A stretch of DNA of 64,000 nucleotides from Haemophilus parainfluenzae (GCF_036288925.1 NZ_CP127167.1:558001-622000); one strand, 5' to 3'. Positions 18,278 to 32,726 are shown, numbered from the stretch's first letter. Numbers and translations: made by a program. The notes: generated from the sequence alone by a model not told the origin.

Positions 18278-20116
18278 ATGCCAAAACTACGTTCAGCGAC
18301 CAGCACTCAGGGTCGTAATATGGCAGGTGCACGTGCCTTATGGCGTGCAACAGGGATGAAAGAAAATGACTTTGGTAAACCGATTATTGCGGTAGTGAAC
18401 TCTTTCACCCAATTCGTACCTGGGCATGTTCATTTAAAAGATATGGGGCAACTGGTTGCAGCTGAAATTGAAAAAGCCGGCGGCGTAGCAAAAGAATTCA
18501 ATACTATTGCGGTAGATGACGGTATTGCTATGGGTCACGGTGGGATGCTTTATTCCTTACCAAGCCGTGATTTAATCGCAGATAGCGTGGAATATATGGT
18601 TAATGCTCACTGTGCTGATGCGATGGTGTGTATTTCCAACTGTGACAAAATCACCCCGGGAATGTTAATGGCGGCAATGCGTTTGAACATTCCAACTATC
18701 TTCGTTTCAGGTGGCCCAATGGAAGCGGGTAAAACGAAATTATCTGATAAGCTTATTCGCTTAGATTTAGTGGATGCGATGATTGAAGCGGCAGATCCGA
18801 ATGTAAGTGATGAGCGTATTGATGCGATTGAGCGCAGCGCTTGCCCAACTTGTGGTTCTTGCTCAGGCATGTTCACCGCTAACTCAATGAACTGCTTAAC
18901 CGAAGCTTTAGGTTTATCTTTACCAGGCAATGGCTCGATGTTGGCGACCCATGCTGACCGTAAAGAATTATTCTTAAAAGCAGGTCGTCAAATTGTTGAG
19001 CTTTGCAAACGCTATTATGAACAAGATGATGAAAGTGTTCTGCCACGTTCAATTGGCACCTTTGAAGCCTTTGAAAATGCCATGAGTTTAGATATTGCGA
19101 TGGGTGGTTCAAGTAATACCGTTTTACACTTATTAGCGGCTGCTCAAGAAGCAGGCGTAGATTTCAAAATGGAAGATATTGACCGCTTATCACGCGTTGT
19201 GCCTTGCTTAAGCAAAATTGCACCAAATACTAATAAATACCATATGGAAGACGTACACCGTGCAGGTGGTATTATGGGCTTATTAGGTGAATTAGATCGT
19301 GCGGGGCTAATCCATCGCAACACCAAAACCGTGTTAGGAACAACACTAGAAGAACAATTAAATCAATACGATATTATTCGTAACAAAGACGAAGAATTAC
19401 ACAAATTCTTCCGTGCCGGCCCTGCTGGTATTCGCACCACACAAGCCTTCTCGCAAGATTGTCGTTGGGATAGCATAGATGATGACCGTGTAAGTGGATG
19501 TATCCGTAACAAAGAAAATGCAATTTCTCAAGAAGGTGGCTTAGCCGTATTATTCGGTAATATCGCAAAAGACGGTTGTATCGTAAAAACGGCGGGTGTG
19601 GATGAGTCTATCTGGAAATTCACAGGCCGTGCTATCGTATTTGAAAGCCAAGAAGACGCTGTAGCCGGTATTTTAGGTGGTAAAGTTAAAGAAGGCCATG
19701 TAGTAGTCATCCGCTACGAGGGTCCAAAAGGTGGCCCAGGTATGCAAGAAATGCTTTATCCAACCAGCTACTTAAAATCGATGGGCTTAGGTAAAAAATG
19801 TGCTTTATTAACAGATGGTCGTTTCTCTGGTGGTACATCCGGTTTATCTATTGGTCACGCCTCGCCTGAAGCAGCTTCCGGCGGTGCAATTGGCTTAGTA
19901 CATGATGACGATATTATCGAAATCGATATTCCAAATCGTTCGATTAATCTAAAAATTAGCGATGAAGAATTAGCAACACGTCGTACTGAGCAAGATGCCA
20001 AAGGCTGGCAACCCGCTCACCGTGAACGTGAAGTATCATTCGCCTTAAAAGTATTTGGTCACTTCGCTACTTCTGCAGATAAAGGTGCAGTGCGTGATAA
20101 AACACTTTTAAAATAA
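18278..20116 (+). CDS. ilvD: Dihydroxy-acid dehydratase
   Basis: 612 residues (E. coli 616). Iron-sulphur enzyme converting dihydroxy acids to 2-oxo acids in valine and isoleucine synthesis. Cluster cysteines are in [10 protein letters not shown] (around 122-131) and [19 protein letters not shown] (around 189-207), and the active-site region GRFSGGTSG is near 515. An in-frame ATG at 18263 is rejected in favour of 18278 ([10 protein letters not shown]), which has TTGGAGAG upstream. It is separated from ilvM by the lipoprotein gene and the inverted-repeat element, so its expression may partly depend on a promoter of its own. Confidence 0.95.
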   Translation: MPKLRSATSTQGRNMAGARALWRATGMKENDFGKPIIAVVNSFTQFVPGHVHLKDMGQLVAAEIEKAGGVAKEFNTIAVDDGIAMGHGGMLYSLPSRDLIADSVEYMVNAHCADAMVCISNCDKITPGMLMAAMRLNIPTIFVSGGPMEAGKTKLSDKLIRLDLVDAMIEAADPNVSDERIDAIERSACPTCGSCSGMFTANSMNCLTEALGLSLPGNGSMLATHADRKELFLKAGRQIVELCKRYYEQDDESVLPRSIGTFEAFENAMSLDIAMGGSSNTVLHLLAAAQEAGVDFKMEDIDRLSRVVPCLSKIAPNTNKYHMEDVHRAGGIMGLLGELDRAGLIHRNTKTVLGTTLEEQLNQYDIIRNKDEELHKFFRAGPAGIRTTQAFSQDCRWDSIDDDRVSGCIRNKENAISQEGGLAVLFGNIAKDGCIVKTAGVDESIWKFTGRAIVFESQEDAVAGILGGKVKEGHVVVIRYEGPKGGPGMQEMLYPTSYLKSMGLGKKCALLTDGRFSGGTSGLSIGHASPEAASGGAIGLVHDDDIIEIDIPNRSINLKISDEELATRRTEQDAKGWQPAHREREVSFALKVFGHFATSADKGAVRDKTLLK

Positions 20117-20127
20117 TTTCTAATCAC

Positions 20128-20153
20128 TCCTCCTCTCACAAAAGAGAGGAGGA
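20128..20153. terminator. Hairpin between ilvD and ilvA
   Basis: TCCTCCTCTC / GAGAGGAGGA, perfect 10-bp stem with loop ACAAAA. It lacks a T run on the plus strand, so it is more likely an RNA-processing or partial attenuation hairpin than a full terminator. An uptake signal lies at ~20172. Confidence 0.5.
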
Positions 20154-20202
20154 TAAAAATAAAGAAAAATTAACCGCACTTCATCATAACAAATTAAGTA
20201 TC

Positions 20203-21744
20203 ATGAAAAATCTACTTACCAATTCTCAACCCTCTCAATCGGATTATGTTAACGCGATTGTTAAACTTGGCTCCAGAGTATATGAAGCCGCTACTGTAAC
20301 CCCGCTACAAAAAATGGGGAAATTATCCGAGCGCCTACATAATAATATTTGGATTAAACGTGAAGACCGCCAGCCAGTAAATAGCTTTAAGCTGCGTGGT
20401 GCCTATGCCATGATTTCCAGTCTTTCTTCTGAACAAAAACAGGCGGGTGTCATTGCCGCTTCTGCAGGTAATCATGCGCAAGGCGTAGCATTATCAGCAA
20501 AACAACTTGGGCTAAAAGCATTGATCGTTATGCCACAAAACACACCAAGCATTAAAGTGGATGCCGTCCGTAGTTTTGGTGGCGAAGTGTTTCTACACGG
20601 AGCTAATTTTGATGAAGCCAAAACTAAAGCGATTGAGCTTTCAAAATCTAAACATATGACATTTATTCCACCGTTTGATCATCCATTGGTGATCGCGGGT
20701 CAAGGTACGTTAGCGATGGAAATGCTGCAACAAGTGGCTGATTTGGATTATGTCTTTGTGCAAGTTGGAGGTGGTGGTCTCGCCGCTGGCGTAGCCATTT
20801 TACTCAAACAATTTATGCCGGAAATTAAAGTGATCGGTGTCGAGTCCAAAGATTCAGCCTGTTTGAATGCTGCTTTAGAAAAAGGTGAACCTACAGATTT
20901 AGCACACGTTGCCCTGTTTGCTGATGGTGTAGCAGTAAAACGTATTGGTGATGAAACATTCCGCTTATGCCAGAAATATTTGGATGGTATGGTGTTGGTG
21001 GATAGCGATGAAGTTTGTGCCGCAATGAAAGATTTATTCGAAAATGTGCGCGCGATCGCCGAACCATCTGGTGCTCTAGGTCTAGCTGGTTTGAAAAAAT
21101 ACGTAAAACAAAACAATCTAGAAGATAAAAACATGGCAGCGATTTTATCCGGTGCCAACCTTAACTTCCATACTTTACGTTATGTTTCAGAACGTTGCGA
21201 AATTGGTGAAAACCGTGAAGCTTTATTGGCGGTAACCATGCCTGAGCAACCTGGTAGTTTCTTAAAATTTGCCCATGTCATCGGTAATCGAGCAGTAACA
21301 GAATTTAGTTATCGTTATGCAGATAACCAAAAAGCTTGCATTTTTGTTGGTGTGCGAACGACTAATGAAGCAGAAAAAGCAGACATTATTGCTGATTTAA
21401 CGAAAAATGGCTTTGATGTTGAAGATATGTCTAATGACGACATTGCTAAAACACACATTCGTTACTTGATGGGTGGACGAGTTTCAAACCGTAATGAGCG
21501 ACTTTATAGCTTTGAATTCCCAGAACAAAAAGGCGCTTTACTGAAATTCTTAGAAATATTAGGTAAACGCTGGAATATTTCATTGTTCCACTATCGTGCG
21601 CATGGTGCCGATTACGGTAATATCCTTGCAGCATTTCAATTAGAAGAAAAAGATAACACAGAATTTGAGCAAGCTTTAACACAACTCGGTTATGTTTATG
21701 AAGATGTAAGCGAAAGTAAAGCTTATCGATATTTCTTAAGATAG
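20203..21744 (+). CDS. ilvA: Biosynthetic threonine dehydratase
   Basis: 513 residues (E. coli 514). It deaminates threonine to 2-oxobutyrate, the first step to isoleucine. The PLP lysine is in SFKLRGAYAM (around residue 62), the phosphate-binding loop is GGGGLAAG (around 188), and two ACT-like regulatory domains (about 330-400 and 425-505) carry isoleucine feedback inhibition in this family. The gene is the last of the ilv run. The ATG has only a weak ribosome site. Confidence 0.95.
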   Translation: MKNLLTNSQPSQSDYVNAIVKLGSRVYEAATVTPLQKMGKLSERLHNNIWIKREDRQPVNSFKLRGAYAMISSLSSEQKQAGVIAASAGNHAQGVALSAKQLGLKALIVMPQNTPSIKVDAVRSFGGEVFLHGANFDEAKTKAIELSKSKHMTFIPPFDHPLVIAGQGTLAMEMLQQVADLDYVFVQVGGGGLAAGVAILLKQFMPEIKVIGVESKDSACLNAALEKGEPTDLAHVALFADGVAVKRIGDETFRLCQKYLDGMVLVDSDEVCAAMKDLFENVRAIAEPSGALGLAGLKKYVKQNNLEDKNMAAILSGANLNFHTLRYVSERCEIGENREALLAVTMPEQPGSFLKFAHVIGNRAVTEFSYRYADNQKACIFVGVRTTNEAEKADIIADLTKNGFDVEDMSNDDIAKTHIRYLMGGRVSNRNERLYSFEFPEQKGALLKFLEILGKRWNISLFHYRAHGADYGNILAAFQLEEKDNTEFEQALTQLGYVYEDVSESKAYRYFLR

Positions 21745-21748
21745 AAAC

Positions 21749-21781
21749 AAAAAGAGCGGTCAAAATGACCACTCTTTTTTT
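21749..21781. terminator. Shared terminator between ilvA and atpC
   Basis: AAAAAGAGCGGTCA and TGACCACTCTTTTT form a 14-bp stem with one wobble and an AAA loop, with a T run on the plus side and an A run that becomes T on the minus side. The flanking genes converge. Confidence 0.85.
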
Positions 21782-21793
21782 ATTACCATAAAT

Positions 21794-22222
21794 TTATCGT
21801 TTTGATTTAACGAGTTTTTCAGTAAGCTCGTAAGCACGAAGTTTCGCTAACTCTCTAGAAAGTTTCGCTACAAGTAGGTCATGATCTACATCAGAAATAT
21901 GAGCCACAATATTTTCTTCTGCTTGGCGTTTTGCATTCAAGATGCGTTCAGCATCCAACTCTTCTCCACGAATTGCTACATCAGCGAGTACTGTTACAAC
22001 TGTAGGTTGTATTTCTAAAAAACCACCTGAAACATAAATAACTTCTTCAGTTTCATTTTTAAGCGTAAATTTGATAATGCCAGGCTTAATCGCAGTAAGT
22101 AAGGGAGTATGACCAGGTAAAATACCAAGCTCTCCTTCAATACCTGTTGCTCTAAGTTGTGTTACATCACCTTCAAAGATTTTATCTTCGGCACTCACGA
22201 TAATGAGTTTTAATGTTGCCAT
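21794..22222 (-). CDS. atpC: ATP synthase epsilon subunit
   Basis: 142 residues (E. coli 139). An N-terminal beta-sandwich contains [13 protein letters not shown] (residues ~30-42) and is followed by a C-terminal two-helix domain that can insert into F1 and inhibit hydrolysis. It is part of the central stalk with gamma. Last gene of the atp operon, 29 bases after atpD, with AAGGAG before the ATG. Confidence 0.96.
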   Translation of the reverse strand: MATLKLIIVSAEDKIFEGDVTQLRATGIEGELGILPGHTPLLTAIKPGIIKFTLKNETEEVIYVSGGFLEIQPTVVTVLADVAIRGEELDAERILNAKRQAEENIVAHISDVDHDLLVAKLSRELAKLRAYELTEKLVKSKR

Positions 22223-22251
22223 TTTAGTTCTCCTTCAATAACTTGAAGCGA

Positions 22252-24512
<2,261 letters not shown>

Positions 24513-24530
24513 TTTATTTCTCCGTTACTT

Positions 24531-26072
24531 TTACCATGCGCTATTGGCTTTAAAATTATCCAAAATTGTTTTCAATGTGTTTTTAATCTCATCATTGTAA
24601 TTACCAGTTTTGGTTAATTCAGCCATAAAATCGCCATGAGTACGGTATGCATAATCTAAAAGTGCGGTCTCAAAACTTGCAATTTTTTGCAATTCCACAT
24701 CTTCTAAATAACCAAACTCAACAGCAAAAAGTACAATGGCTTGTTCAGCCACACTGAGGGGTGCATATTGTCTTTGTTTTAACAATTCAGTAACTTTTTC
24801 ACCGTGCGTTAATTGTTTACGTGTCGCATCATCCAAATCAGATGCAAACTGAGCAAACGCAGCTAATTCACGATATTGAGCTAATGCAGTACGGATACCA
24901 CCAGCTAATTTTTTTACTACTTTAGTTTGTGCAGAACCACCCACACGAGATACCGAAATACCAGGGTTTACCGCTGGACGAATACCAGAGTTAAACAAGT
25001 TAGATTCTAAGAAAATCTGACCATCGGTAATCGAAATTACGTTGGTTGGAACGAATGCAGAAACGTCACCCGCTTGAGTTTCAATAATAGGAAGAGCGGT
25101 TAAAGAACCAGTTTTTCCTTTTACTGCACCTTGAGTAAATTTTTCTACGTATTCTTCATTTACACGTGCTGCACGTTCAAGTAAACGTGAGTGTAGATAG
25201 AATACGTCACCTGGATAGGCTTCACGACCTGGTGGACGACGTAATAATAATGAAATTTGACGATAAGCAACGGCTTGTTTTGATAAATCATCGTAAACAA
25301 TTAACGCATCTTCACCGCGATCACGGAAATATTCACCCATTGCACAACCAGCATAAGGTGCTAAATATTGTAAAGCAGCTGATTCAGATGCAGATGCCGC
25401 AACAACGATAGTATTTTCAAGTGCACCGTGCTCTTCTAATTTACGCACTACGTTTGCAATAGTCGACGCTTTTTGACCGATCGCGACATAGATACATTTA
25501 ATACCTGAATCACGTTGGTTAATGATAGCGTCGATTGCTAATGCTGTTTTACCCGTTTGACGGTCACCGATGATTAACTCACGTTGACCACGACCGATTG
25601 GCACCATGGAGTCAACCGCTTTATAACCGGTTTGTACAGGCTGATCAACAGATTTACGATCGATAACACCTGGTGCAATCACTTCAACAGGAGAGAAACC
25701 ATCGTTTTCAATTTCGCCTTTGCCATCAATTGGTTGACCAAGTGTGTTTACCACACGACCTAATAAACCACGACCAACTGGTACTTCAAGGATACGGCCA
25801 GTACATTGTACTTCCATACCTTCCGCTAAATCTGCGTAAGGACCCATTACTACCGCACCAACAGAATCACGTTCAAGGTTAAGTGCCATTGCGTAACGGT
25901 TACCTGGTAAGGCGATCATTTCGCCTTGCATCACATCGCTTAAACCGTGAACACGAATAATCCCATCACTTACAGAAACAATTGTCCCTGTATTACGGGC
26001 TTCGCTCACCACGTCGAATTGAGCGATGCGTTTTTTAATCAATTCACTAATTTCTGTTGAATTTAGTTGCAT
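24531..26072 (-). CDS. atpA: ATP synthase alpha subunit
   Basis: 513 residues, exactly the E. coli length. Non-catalytic nucleotide-binding F1 subunit. Walker A is GDRQTGKT (around 169-176), and the arginine finger region [10 protein letters not shown] is near 372. An uptake signal lies inside the 3' part (~24660). It starts 12 bases after atpH on the same strand with a good ribosome site (AAGAGGAAT). Confidence 0.97.
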   Translation of the reverse strand: MQLNSTEISELIKKRIAQFDVVSEARNTGTIVSVSDGIIRVHGLSDVMQGEMIALPGNRYAMALNLERDSVGAVVMGPYADLAEGMEVQCTGRILEVPVGRGLLGRVVNTLGQPIDGKGEIENDGFSPVEVIAPGVIDRKSVDQPVQTGYKAVDSMVPIGRGQRELIIGDRQTGKTALAIDAIINQRDSGIKCIYVAIGQKASTIANVVRKLEEHGALENTIVVAASASESAALQYLAPYAGCAMGEYFRDRGEDALIVYDDLSKQAVAYRQISLLLRRPPGREAYPGDVFYLHSRLLERAARVNEEYVEKFTQGAVKGKTGSLTALPIIETQAGDVSAFVPTNVISITDGQIFLESNLFNSGIRPAVNPGISVSRVGGSAQTKVVKKLAGGIRTALAQYRELAAFAQFASDLDDATRKQLTHGEKVTELLKQRQYAPLSVAEQAIVLFAVEFGYLEDVELQKIASFETALLDYAYRTHGDFMAELTKTGNYNDEIKNTLKTILDNFKANSAW

Positions 26073-26084
26073 CTTGTATTCCTC

Positions 26085-26618
26085 TTATAATTGCAACTCG
26101 TTTGCGAGACGAGTAAGTTGCCCACGGCTACTTCCGTCAATCACAAAATCTTCTGTACGAATCACTACACCAGCAATCAGTGAGCTATCTACATTGCAAT
26201 TTAATTTCACTTTGCGAGCTAATCTTTTTTCCATTGCAGCTGCAATTTTTTCGATTTGTGTTGCATTCAATGGTTGTGCAGACGTTACTTCAACTTCTGC
26301 AATAGCTTGATGTTCTTCCACATAATGTTTAAATTCTTCAAACACGGTAGGAATCGCACTCAAACGCTTATTTTCAGCCATTAACCGAATAAGATTTTGC
26401 CCATATTGATCCAATTGTTCGCCACAAATAGAAATTACTGTATTAGCTAATTTCTGTGCAGAAAGAGAACTACTTAAGTAAGCTTTTACCGTCTCATCTT
26501 CAGCTACGGCGGCAGCGAAACCTAACATTTCAGTCCATTTTTCGACCGCACTTTGTTCAATGGCAAAGTCAAATGCAGCTTTTGCATAAGGGCGAGCTAT
26601 TGTAGTTAATTCTGACAT
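26085..26618 (-). CDS. atpH: ATP synthase delta subunit
   Basis: 177 residues, the same as E. coli. It clamps the peripheral stalk (b subunits) to the top of F1. The N-terminal six-helix bundle begins [19 protein letters not shown] and the C-terminal part has [19 protein letters not shown] (around 150-168), typical of OSCP/delta. Spacing is 12 bases from both atpF and atpA. An uptake signal is at ~26544. Confidence 0.96.
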   Translation of the reverse strand: MSELTTIARPYAKAAFDFAIEQSAVEKWTEMLGFAAAVAEDETVKAYLSSSLSAQKLANTVISICGEQLDQYGQNLIRLMAENKRLSAIPTVFEEFKHYVEEHQAIAEVEVTSAQPLNATQIEKIAAAMEKRLARKVKLNCNVDSSLIAGVVIRTEDFVIDGSSRGQLTRLANELQL

Positions 26619-26630
26619 AAGCTAAGCCTC

Positions 26631-27101
26631 TTATAACTCTGCAACTAATTTATCAATAATGTCATTGTTTGCCGCTTCATCAATAGAACGACCCACAATT
26701 TTCTCAGCACCAGCCACTGCTAATGAAGCTACTTTAACACGTAATTCTTCTTGAACACGTTTACGTTCAGCTTCTACTTCAGCATAACCTTGTGCAATAA
26801 TTTTTGCTTTCAGTTCTTCGGCTTCAGCCTTCACTTCGTCTAACACTTCATTACGACGTTTATTCGCTGCATCTAAAATTTCTTGAGCTTGTACTTTTGC
26901 AGCTGAAAGTTCTTGTTCAACAAGATTTTTCGTATCTGCTTGCTCTTTTTTAGCTGCTTCAGCTGACGCTAAAGCGTTCGCAATTTGACTTTGACGAGTT
27001 TCAATCGCATTAATAATTGGTGGCCAAACAAATTTCACACAAAACCATACAAAAATAATAAAGGCGATGGTTTGACCAATTAATGTTGCATTAATATTCA
27101 C
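26631..27101 (-). CDS. atpF: ATP synthase b subunit
   Basis: 156 residues. One N-terminal membrane helix (about 5-27, with [13 protein letters not shown]) is followed by a long charged helix rich in Ala, Glu and Lys that forms the peripheral-stalk coiled coil. Length equals E. coli AtpF. GGAGGTATGTTGTG precedes the ATG. It lies between atpE and atpH. Confidence 0.96.
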   Translation of the reverse strand: MNINATLIGQTIAFIIFVWFCVKFVWPPIINAIETRQSQIANALASAEAAKKEQADTKNLVEQELSAAKVQAQEILDAANKRRNEVLDEVKAEAEELKAKIIAQGYAEVEAERKRVQEELRVKVASLAVAGAEKIVGRSIDEAANNDIIDKLVAEL

Positions 27102-27139
27102 AACATACCTCCTTCGTTAATTAGGAAATTTGTTGTTTA

Positions 27140-27424
<285 letters not shown>

Positions 27425-27442
27425 TTAAATAAAAAATAAAAA

Positions 27443-28637
<1,195 letters not shown>

Positions 28638-28670
28638 TATCTTATTTTTTTAAAATACAAAAACTACCTA

Positions 28671-28698
28671 ATTATACCCGTGCTACAAAGAGTTTCAA
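28671..28698 (-). promoter_or_regulatory. Promoter of the atp operon
   Basis: On the minus strand TTGAAA (28698-28693) and TATAAT (28676-28671) are 16 bases apart, 34 bases before atpI. The -10 is a perfect match. Confidence 0.72.
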
Positions 28699-28777
28699 CT
28701 TTTAAACCACTAAAAAATGTTAAACAAATCACACTTTTAAAAAATAATTAACAAAATAGCCGTAAAAAAAGTGTGTT

Positions 28778-29389
28778 TTATCGTAAAACGATTAAATGTC
28801 GCTCACCTATAAGCTCTGGTACATGCAAAGTTATCACGTCTTTTACTTCGAATTTTTTGTCTAATTCTTGAACTTCATCTTCGTGATAAATGCCTTTCAA
28901 AGCATAAAAATACCCATTTTCTTTTGGCAAATGATGACACCAATCTGTCATATCTTTTAACGAAGCAAATGCACGACTTAATACTCCGTCAAATTTTTGT
29001 TCAGGTTGGTATTCCTCAACACGGCTAAGAACAGGTTCTACATTTGTTAGTCCTAACTCACGTACTGCATTTCGAATGAAGCTAATACGCTTACCTAAAC
29101 TATCTAACAAGACAAATTGCTTGGTAGGATTAATAATGGCCAAAGGCAGTCCTGGCAAGCCTGGACCTGTTCCTACATCTATAAAACGATCCCCTTGTAA
29201 ATAAGGACTAACAACAATACTATCCAAGATATGTTTTACTAACATCTCTTGCGGATCACGTACAGAGGTTAAATTATAAGCCTTGTTCCATTTATTGAGT
29301 AATTGTACCAACTGAATCAGCTGATCTTTTTGTAGATCGGTTGATTGAATTTCTGCTTGAGCCAGTAAATTTTCGAGTTTTGCTTTCAT
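28778..29389 (-). CDS. rsmG: 16S rRNA (guanine-527-N7)-methyltransferase RsmG
   Basis: 203 residues (E. coli GidB 207). It methylates G527 of 16S rRNA; loss gives low-level streptomycin resistance. SAM-binding motif [17 protein letters not shown] is at ~66-82, with the SRAFASL motif near 134. Placed between mnmG and the atp operon, the conserved order near the origin. Confidence 0.95.
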   Translation of the reverse strand: MKAKLENLLAQAEIQSTDLQKDQLIQLVQLLNKWNKAYNLTSVRDPQEMLVKHILDSIVVSPYLQGDRFIDVGTGPGLPGLPLAIINPTKQFVLLDSLGKRISFIRNAVRELGLTNVEPVLSRVEEYQPEQKFDGVLSRAFASLKDMTDWCHHLPKENGYFYALKGIYHEDEVQELDKKFEVKDVITLHVPELIGERHLIVLR

Positions 29390-29507
29390 TTTTCTATCTA
29401 TCTTGTCTGTTTGTCGCCATTCTACTTGAAAGTGCGGTTAAAATCCTTAGTGTTTTTATTTCAGTAAAAATTTAGCCTACTAATTACATCTTTTTAATTT
29501 GTAATAT

Positions 29508-29540
29508 AAAAAAGTGCGATGAAAATTCACCGCACTTTTG
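29508..29540 (-). terminator. Terminator after mnmG made of inverted uptake-signal arms
   Basis: AAAAGTGCGATGA and TCACCGCACTTTT pair with one wobble around an AAAT loop, with a T run on the minus strand. One arm is an exact uptake signal. A second signal lies at ~29431. Confidence 0.8.
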
Positions 29541-29559
29541 CTTTCAATACCTGAGAAGT

Positions 29560-31449
29560 TTACTCCCCACGTTTTAGCATGCCTTGTTTTTTCAAATTCA
29601 CCAGAATAATTGAAATTGCTGCAGGAGTAATGCCTGAAATTCGGCTCGCTTGGCCAATGGAAACCGGACGATGCTGTTCTAACTTCGCACGTACTTCATT
29701 AGATAAACCAGACACTTTGCTGTAATCAAAGTTAGCCGGGATAGCCGTATTTTCGTGGCGTTTTTGTTTTTCAATTTCTTCTTGTTGATGCTCAATATAG
29801 CCTTGATACTTAATAGCAATTTCCACTTGTTCTACAGCTTCTCTATCTTCCATTGCTGGTTTGTATGGCGTTAAAGAAGTCAAAATATCGTAGGTCATTT
29901 CTGGACGGCGTAATAAATCTTCACCGTTGGCTTCACGCACAAGTGGGCTGCCAAGCACTTTATTGGCTTCTTCTAAATATTCAGAACGCGGATGCAACCA
30001 AATGCTGCGTAAGCGTTGGCGTTCCTGTTCGATATTTTCCATTTTTTGATTAAAGCGAGCCCAGCGAGCCTCATCAATCAAACCTAATTCATGGGCAATT
30101 GGTGTTAAACGAATATCCGCATTGTCTTCACGTAATAACAAACGGTATTCTGCACGAGAAGTGAATACGCGATACGGTTCTTTGGTACCTAGCGTACAAA
30201 GGTCATCCACCAATACGCCTGTATAAGATTGATCGCGACGTGGATACCATGCCTCTTTTTCTTGTACATAAAGACCTGCGTTAATCCCCGCCAATAAGCC
30301 TTGTGCCGCCGCCTCTTCATAACCTGTTGTACCGTTAATTTGACCCGCAAAAAATAAACCGGAAATAGCTTTAGTTTCTAAGGTTGGTTTTAAATCGCGT
30401 GGATCAAAATAATCATATTCAATGGCATAACCTGGTTTAATGATGCGAGCTTTTTCCAAACCTTTCATAGAATTCACAATGCCCATTTGCACGTCAAACG
30501 GCAAACTAGTCGAGATCCCGTTTGGATACACTTCATTACTGGTTAAGCCTTCAGGTTCCAAATAAATTTGATGTGAATTACGATCAGCAAAACGCATTAC
30601 TTTATCTTCAATGGATGGGCAATAACGTGGACCGATCCCTTCAATCACTCCGGTATACATTGGACTGCGATCCAAGTTATTACGGATCACTTCATGGGTT
30701 TGTTCATTGGTATGGGTGATATAACAAGGAATTTGTTGAGGGTGATCATCCACTGATCCCATAAAAGAGAATACCGGTAATACGGCATCACCATGTTGTT
30801 TAGCCAATATATCGAAATTGATCGTGCGTGCATCAATACGCGGTGGTGTACCCGTTTTCAAACGATCTACACGTAAATTCAAATCACGTAAACGATGAGA
30901 AAGTGTAACGGATGCCGGATCACCTGCACGGCCTCCTTCATAATGTTCTAAACCTATATGGATCTTACCCGCTAAGAAAGTACCGGCAGTTAAAATAACC
31001 GATTTAGCACGGAATTTAAGCCCCATTTTGGTTTCCACACCACAAACGCGATCTTGCTCAATTAAAATATCGGTCACTTCTTGCTGGAAAATATCTAAAT
31101 TTGGTTGATTCTCCAGTGCGATGCGTACCGCTTGACGATATAACACCCGGTCAGCTTGAGCACGAGTTGCACGTACAGCAGGTCCTTTACTGCTGTTTAA
31201 AGTACGAAATTGAATACCGGCTTTATCCGCTGCATGAGCCATAAGGCCACCCATCGCATCAATTTCTTTCACTAAATGGCCTTTACCAATGCCACCAATG
31301 GCTGGATTACATGACATTTGTCCTAGGGTATCGACATTATGTGTCAATAACAGAGTTTTTAATCCCATACGTGCTGGTGCTAATGCCGCTTCTGTACCAG
31401 CATGACCGCCACCAACAACGATCACATCATAATTTTCGGTGTAAAACAT
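29560..31449 (-). CDS. mnmG: tRNA uridine-5-carboxymethylaminomethyl modification enzyme MnmG
   Basis: 629 residues, the same as E. coli GidA. With MnmE it installs the (carboxymethyl)aminomethyl group on wobble uridine 34. FAD-binding [14 protein letters not shown] is at ~11-24; conserved [13 protein letters not shown] follows at ~46-58. It is the first gene to the left of the origin, read away from it. Its promoter must lie in the AT-rich stretch 31450-31500. Confidence 0.96.
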   Translation of the reverse strand: MFYTENYDVIVVGGGHAGTEAALAPARMGLKTLLLTHNVDTLGQMSCNPAIGGIGKGHLVKEIDAMGGLMAHAADKAGIQFRTLNSSKGPAVRATRAQADRVLYRQAVRIALENQPNLDIFQQEVTDILIEQDRVCGVETKMGLKFRAKSVILTAGTFLAGKIHIGLEHYEGGRAGDPASVTLSHRLRDLNLRVDRLKTGTPPRIDARTINFDILAKQHGDAVLPVFSFMGSVDDHPQQIPCYITHTNEQTHEVIRNNLDRSPMYTGVIEGIGPRYCPSIEDKVMRFADRNSHQIYLEPEGLTSNEVYPNGISTSLPFDVQMGIVNSMKGLEKARIIKPGYAIEYDYFDPRDLKPTLETKAISGLFFAGQINGTTGYEEAAAQGLLAGINAGLYVQEKEAWYPRRDQSYTGVLVDDLCTLGTKEPYRVFTSRAEYRLLLREDNADIRLTPIAHELGLIDEARWARFNQKMENIEQERQRLRSIWLHPRSEYLEEANKVLGSPLVREANGEDLLRRPEMTYDILTSLTPYKPAMEDREAVEQVEIAIKYQGYIEHQQEEIEKQKRHENTAIPANFDYSKVSGLSNEVRAKLEQHRPVSIGQASRISGITPAAISIILVNLKKQGMLKRGE

Positions 31450-31469
31450 ATCTCTCTCTTTGTCTTTAA

Positions 31470-31830
31470 TTTGATCTTCGATCTAAAAATAGGCGCTATT
31501 CTACTGAAAATTACGTGTGCTTGAAAGCAAGAATTCAATCTGTGATAAGAGAAGATCGAAAGGTAATAAAGATAAGATCTATTTATATATAAAGATCTTA
31601 TTATTGTTACTATTATGATCCTTTTACCTTGTGAATAAGATCCTTTTCCTTTTTTAAATGAAGAAGTTAGATCATTTTAGACTTTGTTGAAATGTCATCA
31701 GTTTGGAGGCTTTTTCTTGTGGATAACCTTCAATTTTATCCACAGTTAAAACAATCATCATATTTACTCAGTGGAAAAGAACAAGTTTTTGACAGGTTTT
31801 ATTAAAGTTACCCACAGATAATTTTTTTGG
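31470..31830. other. oriC: Chromosomal replication origin oriC
   Basis: The mnmG-mioC gap holds the elements of a gamma-proteobacterial origin. AT-rich 13-mer-like units GATCTATTTATAT (31576) and GATCTTATTATTG (31594) are followed by DnaA boxes: TGTGAATAA (31630, one mismatch), TGTGGATAA (31718, perfect), TTATCCACA (31736, perfect) and TTACCCACA (31808, one mismatch). Eight GATC sites lie in 31475-31673, as expected for Dam/SeqA control. The order of the AT-rich units, first box and later boxes parallels E. coli oriC. Flanking gene order and directions agree. Confidence 0.9.
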
Positions 31831-31837
31831 ATAATAG

Positions 31838-31872
31838 ATAAAGAAAAAGCGATAACTCAAATTATCGCTTTA
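31838..31872 (-). terminator. Terminator of mioC, facing oriC
   Basis: AAAGCGATAA / TTATCGCTTT perfect 10-bp stem, 6-base loop, then TTTTTCTTT on the minus strand. It would stop mioC transcripts before they enter the origin. Confidence 0.85.
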
Positions 31873-31878
31873 TTATGA

Positions 31879-32316
31879 CTAAAGTGCATGAATAAATTGT
31901 GGTAACCAATCTTCCGCAAATTGTTCTTGATCATCAACATACAAGACATCGATTTTTAAACTCTCGCAGATTTTGACCGCACTTTTTTCACTTAATTGTG
32001 TTTCGACTTTATTCACGGCATGACAGAATGTATCGTAATCTGAATTACCTAAGCCTACAACGGCAAAGCGGAGAGAAGAGAAATCTTTATCTGATGCCGC
32101 AATTTGTTCAAAAAGTGGTTTTAAATTATCAGGTAATTCACCTGCACCATGTGTTGAAGTGACGATCAACCAAATATTTTCATCAATCACCTCATCAAGT
32201 TCTGGTCCGTGGAAAAGTGCGGTAGAAAAATCTTGTGTTTTTAATACATCTTCTAAATGCTCCGCCACATATTCAGCGCTGCCTAATGTACTGCCTGAAA
32301 TCAAACAAATATGCAT
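31879..32316 (-). CDS. mioC: Flavodoxin-like protein MioC
   Basis: 145 residues (E. coli 147). FMN-binding flavodoxin fold with the phosphate loop [13 protein letters not shown] (around 7-19), [11 protein letters not shown] (around 54-64) and [11 protein letters not shown] (around 88-98). E. coli MioC is needed in vitro for biotin synthase activity and is best known for its position beside oriC. It is read toward the origin, as in E. coli. Confidence 0.93.
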   Translation of the reverse strand: MHICLISGSTLGSAEYVAEHLEDVLKTQDFSTALFHGPELDEVIDENIWLIVTSTHGAGELPDNLKPLFEQIAASDKDFSSLRFAVVGLGNSDYDTFCHAVNKVETQLSEKSAVKICESLKIDVLYVDDQEQFAEDWLPQFIHAL

Positions 32317-32329
32317 ATTCTTTCCTAAT

Positions 32330-32358
32330 AAAAAAGGCTTAGATTTTCTAAGCCTTTA
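32330..32358 (-). terminator. Terminator of zapB
   Basis: AAAGGCTTAG / CTAAGCCTTT perfect stem with loop ATTTT, and an A run on the plus strand that supplies T on the minus strand. It lies just ahead of mioC, so mioC probably has its own promoter. Confidence 0.83.
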
Positions 32359-32364
32359 TAGTCA

Positions 32365-32583
32365 TTATACGTTGTCGAATTTACCCAACAATGAACGAAT
32401 GTGTTCTTGCCAGTTGCGGTGTTCATTTCTAAGTTGCTCGTTTTCATGTTGCAATGCTTCTACCGCTTGTTGAGATTGATTTTTTTGTTCTTTTAATTCT
32501 TCTACTTCAAGTTGAAGTAATTGAATGGTTTCTACTGCTTGTCTAATTTTTTCTTCAAGCTGATCTAAAATTTCTAAAGACAT
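32365..32583 (-). CDS. zapB: Cell division protein ZapB
   Basis: 72 residues, almost entirely one coiled coil with regular leucine spacing (MSLEILDQLEEKIRQAV then repeated LQ/LE heptads). ZapB links ZapA-FtsZ rings with MatP and supports Z-ring formation. E. coli ZapB is 81 residues. AAAGGAAATCAC precedes the ATG. It diverges from glpX. Confidence 0.92.
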   Translation of the reverse strand: MSLEILDQLEEKIRQAVETIQLLQLEVEELKEQKNQSQQAVEALQHENEQLRNEHRNWQEHIRSLLGKFDNV

Positions 32584-32672
32584 AGTGATTTCCTTTTTTA
32601 AAATAAGTCCGAAATGACTTCATTTTACCCACTTAATCTTATTTTTAAAAGCTTCTTATCAAAAATTATTAG

Positions 32673-32684
32673 GCAAACGTTTGC
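32673..32684. promoter_or_regulatory. PurR/LacI-type operator palindrome in the glpX promoter
   Basis: GCAAACGTTTGC is a perfect 12-bp palindrome identical to the core of PurR operators. It sits in the spacer of a likely glpX promoter (TTAGGC at 32669-32674, 17 bases, TAAAAT at 32692). A LacI/PurR-family repressor, or less likely Cra, would block glpX and perhaps zapB. Confidence 0.65.
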
Positions 32685-32726
32685 TTAGTGATAAAATAGC
32701 GAGACTTTTTGCATTGGGAGAGAAAA

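Noticed and set aside
20748..21158. 136-codon ORF opposite ilvA
   Set aside because: Shadow of ilvA; composition reflects the reverse complement of the PLP domain.
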